Assembly (NCBI GenBank): GCA_038227745.1
Contig: JBBRPS010000422.1
Span: 1-8,974, forward strand
DNA from: DASPXY01 sp038227745
Lineage (GTDB): Bacteria > Planctomycetota > Planctomycetia > Gemmatales > Gemmataceae
Reading direction: 5' to 3'
DNA length: 8,974 bases
Below the pieces are notes generated by a model, which saw nothing but the letters and a program-made list of their open reading frames with translations, did no database searches and was not told where the DNA came from. The first letter of the stretch is position 1. Every line of letters starts with the position of its first letter. The translations under genes and the position numbers were made by a program. This document shows, piece after piece, positions 1-5,380 of the stretch.

Positions 1-898
1 CGGTCCAGCCCTTGGGCGAGCGCAGCACGATCATCGGCCAGCGCGGCCGGTCCTTGATGCCGTGCTGACGGGCGTCGTCCTGGATGCGCTGGATCTCGCC
101 GATCACCTCGTCAAGCGTGGCGGCCATCTGCTGGTGCATCGCCTGGGGCTCCTCACCCTCGACGAAGTAGGGATTGTAGCCGTAGCCGCGCAGCAGTTCG
201 TCCAGCTCCTCGTGGGGGATGCGGGCCAGCACGGTGGGGTTGGCGATCTTGTAGCCGTTGAGGTGCAGGATCGGCAGGACGGCGCCGTCGTGGGCGGGGT
301 TGAGGAACTTGTTGCCGTGCCAGGCGGTCGCCAGCGGGCCGGTCTCCGCCTCGCCATCGCCGATCACGCAGGCCACGATCAGGTCGGGATTGTCGAAGGC
401 GGCGCCGAAGGCGTGAGAGAGGGAGTAGCCTAGTTCTCCCCCCTCGTGGATCGAGCCGGGCGTTTCGGGCGCGACGTGACTGGGGATGCCGCCCGGAAAC
501 GAGAACTGCTTGAAGAGGCGATTCATGCCCTCTTCATCCTGGCTGATGTTGGGGTAGACCTCGCTGTAGGTGCCTTCGAGGTAAGTGTTGGCGACCAGGC
601 CCGGCCCGCCGTGCCCAGGGCCGGCGATGTAGATCACGTCGAGATCGCGCTCCTTGATGACGCGGTTGAGGTGGACGTAGAGGAAGTTGAGTCCGGGCGT
701 CGTGCCCCAGTGGCCGAGGAGCCGCGGCTTGATGTCCTCCAGCGTCAGGGCACGCTTGAGGAGGGGGTTGTTCAAGAGGTAGATCTGCCCGACCGACAGG
801 TAGTTGGCGGCGCGCCAGTACGCATCCATCTTGCGGAGCAGGTCGGCCGGCAGGGGTTTTTCCGTGGTACTGCTCCTCGGTCGTTGTAGCGTCTCCAT
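1..898 (-). CDS. xfp: Phosphoketolase (xylulose-5-phosphate/fructose-6-phosphate), N-terminal part, cut by the window edge
   Basis: This is a cytosolic thiamine-diphosphate enzyme. The family cleaves xylulose-5-P, and often fructose-6-P, with phosphate to give acetyl-phosphate plus glyceraldehyde-3-P or erythrose-4-P. I translated 299 codons on the minus strand; family members are about 790-800 residues, so roughly 60% lies beyond the left edge. Seen in the sequence: GHWGTTPGLNF (62-72), GPGHGGPG (93-100), PGGIPSH ending at His141, the phosphoketolase signature EGGELGY (152-158), a GDGEAETGPLATAWHGNK stretch from 180 that starts the ThDP/Mg site, and LHLNGYKIANPT (211-222). His63, His96 and His141 match the conserved active-site histidines of the family. 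The ATG at 898 is the first in-frame start, with GAGG (907-910) 8 nt upstream. The last visible residues are PKGWT, a conserved family position. The family assignment is very secure; substrate preference cannot be read from this fragment. Confidence 0.96.
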   Translation of the reverse strand, partial: METLQRPRSSTTEKPLPADLLRKMDAYWRAANYLSVGQIYLLNNPLLKRALTLEDIKPRLLGHWGTTPGLNFLYVHLNRVIKERDLDVIYIAGPGHGGPGLVANTYLEGTYSEVYPNISQDEEGMNRLFKQFSFPGGIPSHVAPETPGSIHEGGELGYSLSHAFGAAFDNPDLIVACVIGDGEAETGPLATAWHGNKFLNPAHDGAVLPILHLNGYKIANPTVLARIPHEELDELLRGYGYNPYFVEGEEPQAMHQQMAATLDEVIGEIQRIQDDARQHGIKDRPRWPMIVLRSPKGWT

Positions 899-1004
899 GA
901 TCGCGTCCTCGATGGTAGCAGAGCGGGCTCGGGCGAGAGAGGGGGAAGGGCCGCGGCGCCGAGCCCGGGGAATTGCGACCGCGGTACTCGCTTTTTACAA
1001 CCCA

Positions 1005-1032
1005 GTTATAGGGGCGCCTCCGGGAAAAACAA
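1005..1032 (-). promoter_or_regulatory. Candidate sigma-70-like promoter for xfp
   Basis: On the minus strand a TTGTTT box (1027-1032) is followed by a 16-bp spacer and TATAAC (1005-1010). This would start transcription near 998 and leave a leader of about 100 nt before the phosphoketolase ATG at 898. It is one of the few AT-rich patches in an otherwise very GC-rich spacer. The call rests on box similarity only. Confidence 0.4.
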
Positions 1033-1069
1033 GGGCGCGGGCGAGGGGGCCGGCGTCAAGCGGCGCGCC

Positions 1070-1139
1070 GCGAGCGCGAAACGGCAAGCCAGGTATGCTC
1101 CGCCAGCGGCGCGCGCCTGGCTTGCCGTTTCGCGCTCGC
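1070..1139. repeat. 24-bp perfect inverted repeat (long hairpin) between xfp and the HEAT-like operon
   Basis: The arm at 1070-1093 is the exact reverse complement of 1116-1139, with a 22-nt GC-rich loop between them. The arms contain AACGGCAAGCCAGG and its complement. It lies about 50 bp past the stop codon of the minus-strand gene ending at 1191 and upstream of the xfp promoter candidate. There is no T-tract, so it is not a classical intrinsic terminator, though it could still end or stabilise transcripts. The perfect long arms look more like a dispersed REP-type or MITE-like element. Nothing else recognisable is present in the 292-bp spacer 899-1190 apart from this hairpin and the promoter candidate. 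Confidence 0.8.
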
Positions 1140-1190
1140 TCCCGAGCGGGGAGAATCCGTGCAGCGCAGCAGCAGCAGCGCGAGCCGCGA

Positions 1191-1778
1191 TCAGCTTTTC
1201 CGGAGGCTGAGGCGGACGTTCTCCGCCTCGGTCCTGACGACGAGGTTGGGGCTCCGGGTGAGACGGTCGACGGCGGCGTAGACCTTCCGCAGACCGGCGT
1301 TGTCGCCGCCGACCGCCTGCACGGCGCTGCTGTGCTTGTGCCACTCCACGACCGCCTTGAGGGCGTTCAGGACGGTGCGGCGCGCCGCGGCCTCGTCGGG
1401 GACGTTACGGCCGTCCTGCAAGCGAGCGCGGAAGTTGCGCATCTGCCGCTGCTCGTCGAGCATCTCGGCGAGCACCGCGAAGGGCAGGTGGGCGCTCCCG
1501 CGCCGGGCCAGGGCGACCACAGCGTTGTAGCGGACTTCCCAGCCGCGCGCGCTCGGCAGCATCTCGCCCAGTTCCCCCAGTGCCGCCCAGCAGACGGCCC
1601 CGGGGAGGCCCGCCGTCGGCACGCAGACCAGCGCGATCAGCGGCTCCGGCCCGTGGCTTTCCGTCGGGACCTGCTGTTGCGGCCCGCGCAGCAGCACGAA
1701 CGAGAACGCCGCCACGATCACCACCATGAAGCCCAGCAGCAGCAAACCCCGCTGTGCCAGGCCCGAATTCTCCGCCAT
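1191..1778 (-). CDS. Membrane-anchored HEAT-like protein, 195 aa, function unknown
   Basis: I do not recognise a named family. The protein begins MAENSGLAQRG, followed by one strongly hydrophobic segment at about residues 11-30, with the rest probably on the far side of the membrane. The soluble part (about 45-195) is alpha-helical in character and has HEAT-like pieces: WEVRYNAVVALARRG (80-94) and, near the C terminus, SPNLVVRTEAENVRLSL (176-192). No catalytic motif is visible. The start at 1778 is supported by an AAAAGG purine run about 6 nt upstream. It lies 65 bp downstream of another single-pass HEAT-like gene on the same strand, and the two are probably co-transcribed, with a 30-bp repeat in the spacer. 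The pair may form a membrane scaffold; that is inference from shared architecture only. Confidence 0.75.
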   Translation of the reverse strand: MAENSGLAQRGLLLLGFMVVIVAAFSFVLLRGPQQQVPTESHGPEPLIALVCVPTAGLPGAVCWAALGELGEMLPSARGWEVRYNAVVALARRGSAHLPFAVLAEMLDEQRQMRNFRARLQDGRNVPDEAAARRTVLNALKAVVEWHKHSSAVQAVGGDNAGLRKVYAAVDRLTRSPNLVVRTEAENVRLSLRKS

Positions 1779-1805
1779 CCTTCACCTTTTCACGATGCGC
1801 AGAGG

Positions 1806-1835
1806 AGACCCACGGGGCGCGGCCCGTGGGCTTGA
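1806..1835. repeat. 30-bp dispersed repeat, copy A, with internal 8-bp palindrome
   Basis: These 30 bases are identical to 7067-7096 on the same strand. Inside, CCCACGGG (1809-1816) and CCCGTGGG (1823-1830) form an 8-bp stem with a 6-nt loop. It occupies the spacer between the two minus-strand HEAT-like genes, 27 bp upstream of the second gene's start codon. It could fold in the bicistronic mRNA and affect the relative expression of the two genes; that role is inferred. Confidence 0.85.
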
Positions 1836-1843
1836 AGAACCCA

Positions 1844-2821
1844 TCAGTCCGCCTCGGTAATCTCGAGGCGCTGCCCGTGGCCGTCGTCGCGTGCCAGGCG
1901 CAGCAGCGCCGGCTCGACGCGCGGGCCGTCCCAGAAATTCAGGGCCAGCGCCACCAGCGAGCGCAGGTACGAGTCGTCCGCCGCGGCGCAGCGCTCCAGC
2001 ACCGCGTCCACGCCTTGCTCGGCAGGCCCGCTTTTCTCCAGGTACGGCAGCGCCTGCCGCGCCCACACGGCGCGCTTGCTCGTGCCGGACGCCTCCCGCT
2101 TCAGCTCGGCGACGATGGCCGCCTTCTGCTCGAGCGTCAGCGTTTTGTCCTCGGGCCGCGGGTTCTCGCCCAGGTAGCGGCGCTTGCAGTTGTCGCCCAG
2201 GTTGGCCAGCGCCCAGACCGCCCGCCGCCGGCGCAGCGTCACGGCCTTGACGTCCGGCCCCGTGTCGGTCAGCGCCAGGTCGCTCAGGAGCGGCACGCCG
2301 ATGGGGATGGTGAAGTCGCCCAGGCACGCGGTCAGGTACAGGACGTGGTTGCGCGGGTTGGCGAGCTTCCGCCAGACGCTATCCTTCTGCCCCTGCGTCA
2401 GCTTCTCGCCACGCTCGGCCCGCTCCTTCTCCGCCCTGTCGAGATCCTCCTGTGCGGACTTCTCGGCCTGGCGGACCTCGGCGATGGCCCGGTCGAGGCG
2501 CTCGGCCAGCTCGAGGGCAAACTTCGGATCGGAGGCCAGGGCCAGGCTCTCGGGGCGCTTGAGCACCTGGGCCAGCTCGTGGGCGCCGCGCCAGCGGATC
2601 TCCGGGTTGTCGTTGTCCAGGTCCCGCAAGAGGCTGTCGGGAGTGTGGCTGGAGCGCACGAGGTAGTTCGAGCCGAGGATGAGGAACACAGCGACGGCGA
2701 CGATCATGCCCGGGACGAGGAAGAGCTGGGCGATGAAGCGGCCCGAGGGCGGCGCGACCGGCGGCAAGCCCCTGGGGGCGTCGTGGTTGTTACTGGAAGG
2801 CGGAGGGGACTCGGGTTGCAT
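1844..2821 (-). CDS. Membrane-anchored coiled-coil/HEAT-like protein, 325 aa, function unknown
   Basis: The gene starts MQPESPPPSSNN with a short proline-rich N terminus. A transmembrane segment follows at about residues 29-50 (FIAQLFLVPGMIVAVAVFLI). Next come a HEAT-like helix pair (PDSLLRDLDNDNPEIRWRGA, 61-80), a charged, probably coiled-coil segment (about 105-140, rich in Glu/Lys/Arg/Ala), and further HEAT-like helices (for example RRAVWALANLGD, 199-210, and SYLRSLVALALNFWDG, 284-299). The architecture is typical of uncharacterised planctomycete proteins, as I recall them. The open frame extends upstream to 3079, but I chose the ATG at 2821 because the TM topology then fits and a promoter candidate would start transcription near 2882, inside the longer frame. 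No clear Shine-Dalgarno precedes this ATG. It is the first gene of a probable two-gene operon with 1191-1778. Confidence 0.75.
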   Translation of the reverse strand: MQPESPPPSSNNHDAPRGLPPVAPPSGRFIAQLFLVPGMIVAVAVFLILGSNYLVRSSHTPDSLLRDLDNDNPEIRWRGAHELAQVLKRPESLALASDPKFALELAERLDRAIAEVRQAEKSAQEDLDRAEKERAERGEKLTQGQKDSVWRKLANPRNHVLYLTACLGDFTIPIGVPLLSDLALTDTGPDVKAVTLRRRRAVWALANLGDNCKRRYLGENPRPEDKTLTLEQKAAIVAELKREASGTSKRAVWARQALPYLEKSGPAEQGVDAVLERCAAADDSYLRSLVALALNFWDGPRVEPALLRLARDDGHGQRLEITEAD

Positions 2822-2888
2822 GGAGGAGGCCTTGCGTTGGGAGAGCGGGCCCGCGGAGCGAGACTGTACACGCGCTCCGCATCCTTTA

Positions 2889-2916
2889 GTCATAGGGGGG
2901 GCCGTCCGGTCGGCAA
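2889..2916 (-). promoter_or_regulatory. Candidate promoter for the HEAT-like operon
   Basis: On the minus strand TTGCCG (2911-2916), a 16-bp spacer and TATGAC (2889-2894) each match the sigma-70 consensus at 4 of 6 bases. The predicted start near 2882 leaves a leader of about 60 nt before the ATG at 2821. If correct, it excludes the in-frame ATG at 2893 as the start codon. Confidence 0.35.
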
Positions 2917-3003
2917 GCGGTAGAGGCAGGCGGAGGGTCCCAGGTTGCAGGTCGGGGAACGTGGCCGCGGGCGGGCTGGGCGTCCCGCGACCACAGCCAT
3001 CCC

Positions 3004-3033
3004 TTGACAGGCGCGCGCCGCTCCTGCTACGTT
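3004..3033 (+). promoter_or_regulatory. Candidate promoter for the HAD-dehydratase-trmB cluster
   Basis: A perfect TTGACA (3004-3009) is followed by an 18-bp spacer and TACGTT (3028-3033), a weak -10 match. The predicted start near 3040 gives a leader of about 38 nt before the ATG at 3078. Together with the minus-strand candidate at 2889-2916 it makes 2822-3077 a divergent promoter region. Confidence 0.5.
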
Positions 3034-3077
3034 GACACCACGCCACCCCAGAGCGCCCCCGGAGACCGACACCGCCC

Positions 3078-4034
3078 ATGCCGCTGACGCTCGAACAATA
3101 CGCCGGCTACCTCGACACGCGCGACCTGACCTGGCCGGCCACCCCAGACGTCGAACGCCCCAAGGCCCGCCCCCACCTCAAGCCACTCCCCGAGGTTCGC
3201 GCCGTCACCTGGAGCGTCTACGGCACCCTCCTCGCCATCGCCGGCGGCGAGTTCTGCTTCGAGCACCCCCAGAAATTCATCATGGAACTGGCCCTGGAGA
3301 AGACCGTCCAGGAGTTCAAGATGTGGGGGTCGATGTCGCGCAAGCCCGGCCAGCCCTCCGAGTACATGGGCCAGCTCTACACCAGGGCCCTCACCGACCT
3401 GCGCCTCGTCTCCTCGCCCGGCGAGAAATACCCCGAGATCGCCGCCGAGCGCATCTGGGAGGACATTCTCAAGAAACTCCTCAAAAAGGACTACAAGTTC
3501 GACGCCGGCTTCTTCGGCTCGCTCAACGAGTACAGCCGCAAGGTCGCCTACTTCTTCCACGCCAGCCTCCAGGGGACCGGCTGCTACCCCGGCGCCGCCG
3601 CCGCCCTGGCCGACCTGCACGCGCGCGGCGTGCCGGGAGGGTTGCTTGCCGATGCCCAGTCTTTTACGATAGTACAACTGCAGCGCGGGCTGGCCCGCCA
3701 GGACGAGGCGGCCCGCCTCGATGACCTCCTTGACCCGGAGCTGCGGTCGCTGTCGTGCGAGCAGAAGGCGCGCAAGCCGTCCGAACGGTTGTTCCGCCAC
3801 ATGCTCGAGCTGCTGGAGCAGCGCGGCGTCGCGCCGGGGGAGGTCCTGCACGTCGGCGCGCGCCTGACCCAGGACGTGGCGCCGGCGCGGCGGCTCGGCA
3901 TGCGCACCGCGCTGTTCGCGGGAGACAAGGCGTCGCTGCAGGCCACGCCCGAGCAGCTCAAGGACCCCGCCAACCGGCCGGACGTCCTCCTGACGGAGCT
4001 CGGCCAGATTACCGAAGTCGTTCCTGGCCCCTGA
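3078..4034 (+). CDS. HAD-superfamily protein lacking the usual catalytic residues, 318 aa
   Basis: The protein reads as a haloacid-dehalogenase-fold protein with a long helical cap (about 60-165). HAD motif I is present as TWSVYGTLL (44-52), aligning with the usual DxYGTL or DxDGTL, but the nucleophilic Asp is Ser46. The motif II region is GGLLADAQ (187-194), without a clear Ser/Thr-Asn. Motif III keeps Lys233 in ARKPSERLF (231-239). Motif IV is VLHVGARLTQDVAPARRLGM (256-275), where the usual GD is GA (Ala261) while Asp266 is kept. It is therefore probably a non-phosphatase, binding or regulatory protein, or it uses unusual chemistry. The start ATG at 3078 has GGAG 13 nt upstream, rather far. 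It is the first gene of a cluster, with the dehydratase 57 bp downstream. Fold assignment is good; function is unknown. Confidence 0.8.
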   Translation: MPLTLEQYAGYLDTRDLTWPATPDVERPKARPHLKPLPEVRAVTWSVYGTLLAIAGGEFCFEHPQKFIMELALEKTVQEFKMWGSMSRKPGQPSEYMGQLYTRALTDLRLVSSPGEKYPEIAAERIWEDILKKLLKKDYKFDAGFFGSLNEYSRKVAYFFHASLQGTGCYPGAAAALADLHARGVPGGLLADAQSFTIVQLQRGLARQDEAARLDDLLDPELRSLSCEQKARKPSERLFRHMLELLEQRGVAPGEVLHVGARLTQDVAPARRLGMRTALFAGDKASLQATPEQLKDPANRPDVLLTELGQITEVVPGP

Positions 4035-4091
4035 AGCTCAGCGGTCAGCGAAGAAACAGCGTGCCGAGAGCGGATCGCCGAGGGCCACTCG

Positions 4092-4586
4092 ATGCCCCCC
4101 GAATTGAACTTCGACCCGGCCCGACTCGACCTGACGCACGTCGTCGCCGACCGTGAGGCCATCCGCAAGGTCAACCCGCAGCGCTTCGAGATGGAGCAGC
4201 TCAGCGCCGTCGTCTACCTCGACCCGGTCAACCACGTCATCGCCGGCTACAAGGACGTCAGGTCGGACGAGTTCTGGGTGCGCGGCCACATGCCCGACTA
4301 CCCGCTCCTGCCCGGCGTGCTCATGTGCGAGGCGGCGGCGCAGCTGTGCAGCTACTTCATCATCACGCAGAAGATCATGCAGGGCGACTTCATCGGCTTC
4401 GGCGGCCTGGAGAACGTCCGCTTCCGCGGTACGGTGCGACCCGGCGACCGCCTCGTGCTCATCGCCAAGGGCACGCGCATCAACCGCCGCCAGACCGTCT
4501 GCAACGTCCAAGGCTTCGTCGGCGCGACCATGGTCTTCCACGCCGACGTCATTGGCGTGCCGATCACGCGCAAAGAGGAGGCCTGA
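4092..4586 (+). CDS. FabZ-type 3-hydroxyacyl-ACP dehydratase (hotdog fold), 164 aa
   Basis: Family members dehydrate 3-hydroxyacyl-ACP to trans-2-enoyl-ACP in cytosolic type II fatty acid synthesis. The diagnostic stretch is GHMPDYPLLPGVLMCEAAAQ (65-84), matching the FabZ HFPxxPxxPGVLxxEAxAQ motif, with catalytic candidates His66 and Glu80. Downstream, IGFGGLENVRFRGTVRPGD (101-119) matches the conserved FabZ strand and the VxPGD turn. The N terminus (about 1-30) is longer than in classical FabZ. AGGG (4081-4084) lies 7 nt before the ATG. It sits between a degenerate HAD protein and trmB, not among fab genes, so it may be a paralogue for another acyl pathway rather than the housekeeping FabZ; I therefore give no gene symbol. 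Family confidence is high, exact substrate unknown. Confidence 0.88.
   Translation: MPPELNFDPARLDLTHVVADREAIRKVNPQRFEMEQLSAVVYLDPVNHVIAGYKDVRSDEFWVRGHMPDYPLLPGVLMCEAAAQLCSYFIITQKIMQGDFIGFGGLENVRFRGTVRPGDRLVLIAKGTRINRRQTVCNVQGFVGATMVFHADVIGVPITRKEEA
4574..4581 (+). promoter_or_regulatory. Strong Shine-Dalgarno that sets the GTG start of trmB
   Basis: AGAGGAGG lies inside the last codons of the dehydratase gene, with 7 nt to the GTG at 4589. It decides between this GTG and the much longer open frame reaching back to 4325, and suggests translational coupling of the two genes. Confidence 0.8.
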
Positions 4587-4588
4587 GC

Positions 4589-5245
4589 GTGCGCCGCCTC
4601 ACCCGACTGGCACCCGAGGAGCTGGCGCCCTACCTCCTCGACCTTCCCGACGCCCCGCCGCACGCCCCCGCTCCGGCCGCGGCGCCGCTGGACTGGAAGG
4701 CGGTCTTCGGCAACGACCATCCCGTCGAGATCGAGGTTGGCTTCGGCAAGGGCCTGTTCCTGGTGACGGCCGGCGAGGGCTGCCCCGGCACGAACTTCCT
4801 CGGCATCGAGATCGAGCGGAAATACACCCTGTTCACGGCGACGCGCCTGGCGAAGCGGAAGCTGGCGAACGTGCGCGTGCTCTGCACCGACGCCCGGGCC
4901 TTCTTCCGCGACCGCGTCGCTGCGGCCTCGGTGCAGGCGGTCCACGTCTACTTCCCCGATCCGTGGTGGAAGAAGCGCCACCAGAAGCGGCGCCTGTTCA
5001 CCGAGGAGTTCGCCGCCCAGTGCGCCCGCGTGCTGCGGCCGGGCGGCCATCTGTACCTTGTCAGCGACGTGGAGGAGTACTTCGGCATCATGAAGGGGCT
5101 GCTGGCGCAGCACGCCCGCCTGCGCGAACTGCCGCCGCCCGACCCGAAGGCGCCGCGGCACGACCTCGATTATCTCACGAATTTCGAGCGCAAGTATCGC
5201 AAGGAAGGGCGTCCCATCCACCGGGCGGTGTACGAGGCGGGATAG
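4589..5245 (+). CDS. trmB: tRNA (guanine-N7-)-methyltransferase TrmB, 218 aa
   Basis: TrmB uses S-adenosylmethionine to methylate guanosine 46 in the variable loop of tRNAs in the cytosol. The Rossmann-type SAM site is visible as EIEVGFGKGLFL (47-58), then NFLGIEIERKY (69-79). The TrmB signature VYFPDPWWKKRHQKRRL (120-136) is nearly textbook, as is the C-terminal block with TNFERKYRKEGRPIHRAVYE (197-216). The length fits the family (about 200-240). The frame is open back to 4325, but that part overlaps the dehydratase; the GTG at 4589 has an AGAGGAGG site and lies two bases after the upstream stop, so it is the likely start. The N-terminal 40 residues are poorly conserved and Pro/Ala-rich. 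It is the last gene of the three-gene cluster. The identification is secure. Confidence 0.95.
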   Translation: MRRLTRLAPEELAPYLLDLPDAPPHAPAPAAAPLDWKAVFGNDHPVEIEVGFGKGLFLVTAGEGCPGTNFLGIEIERKYTLFTATRLAKRKLANVRVLCTDARAFFRDRVAAASVQAVHVYFPDPWWKKRHQKRRLFTEEFAAQCARVLRPGGHLYLVSDVEEYFGIMKGLLAQHARLRELPPPDPKAPRHDLDYLTNFERKYRKEGRPIHRAVYEAG

Positions 5246-5266
5246 CGGCCGCCCCCCGACGGCGGG

Positions 5267-5272
5267 TATGAT
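5267..5272 (+). promoter_or_regulatory. Possible -10 element ahead of the binding-protein/kinase genes
   Basis: TATGAT matches the sigma-70 -10 consensus at 5 of 6 bases, but no convincing -35 box lies upstream. If used, transcription would start near 5279 and the hairpin at 5303-5356 would lie in a leader of about 100 nt ahead of the ATG at 5381. Confidence 0.25.
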
Positions 5273-5302
5273 ACACCGAAAGCGGTCGGGCCGTTCCTGT
5301 TC

Positions 5303-5356
5303 GTAGTTCCGCCTTCAGGCGGTGGGCGGCCCCAAACCGCCTGAAGGCGGAACTAC
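5303..5356. repeat. 21-bp perfect inverted repeat (hairpin) downstream of trmB
   Basis: The arm at 5303-5323 is the exact reverse complement of 5336-5356, with a 12-nt loop (GGGCGGCCCCAA). The arms contain CCGCCTTCAGGCGG, itself a palindrome, so the element can also fold as two small hairpins. It starts 58 bp after the trmB stop codon and ends 25 bp before the next start codon. It has no T-tract. I recall similar short repeats from planctomycete genomes but could not check. It may act as a terminator or mRNA boundary, or be a neutral dispersed repeat. Confidence 0.85.
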
Positions 5357-5380
5357 CAACCTGACGCCGGGCCTCCTGCC

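Noticed and set aside
1070..1139. CRISPR-like or intrinsic terminator reading of the hairpin
   Set aside because: There is only one hairpin without spaced direct repeats, and no T-tract follows either arm.
804..1835. A 343-codon plus-strand frame spanning the xfp start, spacer and HEAT-like gene
   Set aside because: It runs antisense across two supported genes and a hairpin repeat, and its translation is Arg/Ala/Gly-rich without domains.
1754..2923. A 389-codon open frame on the plus strand
   Set aside because: It is antisense to the HEAT-like gene at 1844-2821, has no membrane segment or motif and shows shadow-type composition.
2822..3079. N-terminal extension of the 325-aa HEAT-like protein to an ATG at 3079 or 2893
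   Set aside because: The added residues are low-complexity, no ribosome binding site precedes these ATGs, and a promoter candidate would start transcription downstream of both. The extension would also overlap the HAD promoter candidate.
3027..3851. A 274-codon minus-strand frame opposite the HAD gene
   Set aside because: There is no recognisable motif and its composition mirrors the coding strand; the plus-strand protein has clear HAD-fold motifs.
4325..4588. Longer TrmB start within the dehydratase gene
   Set aside because: The extra 88 codons overlap the dehydratase and look like shadow sequence, while the GTG at 4589 has a strong Shine-Dalgarno at the right spacing.
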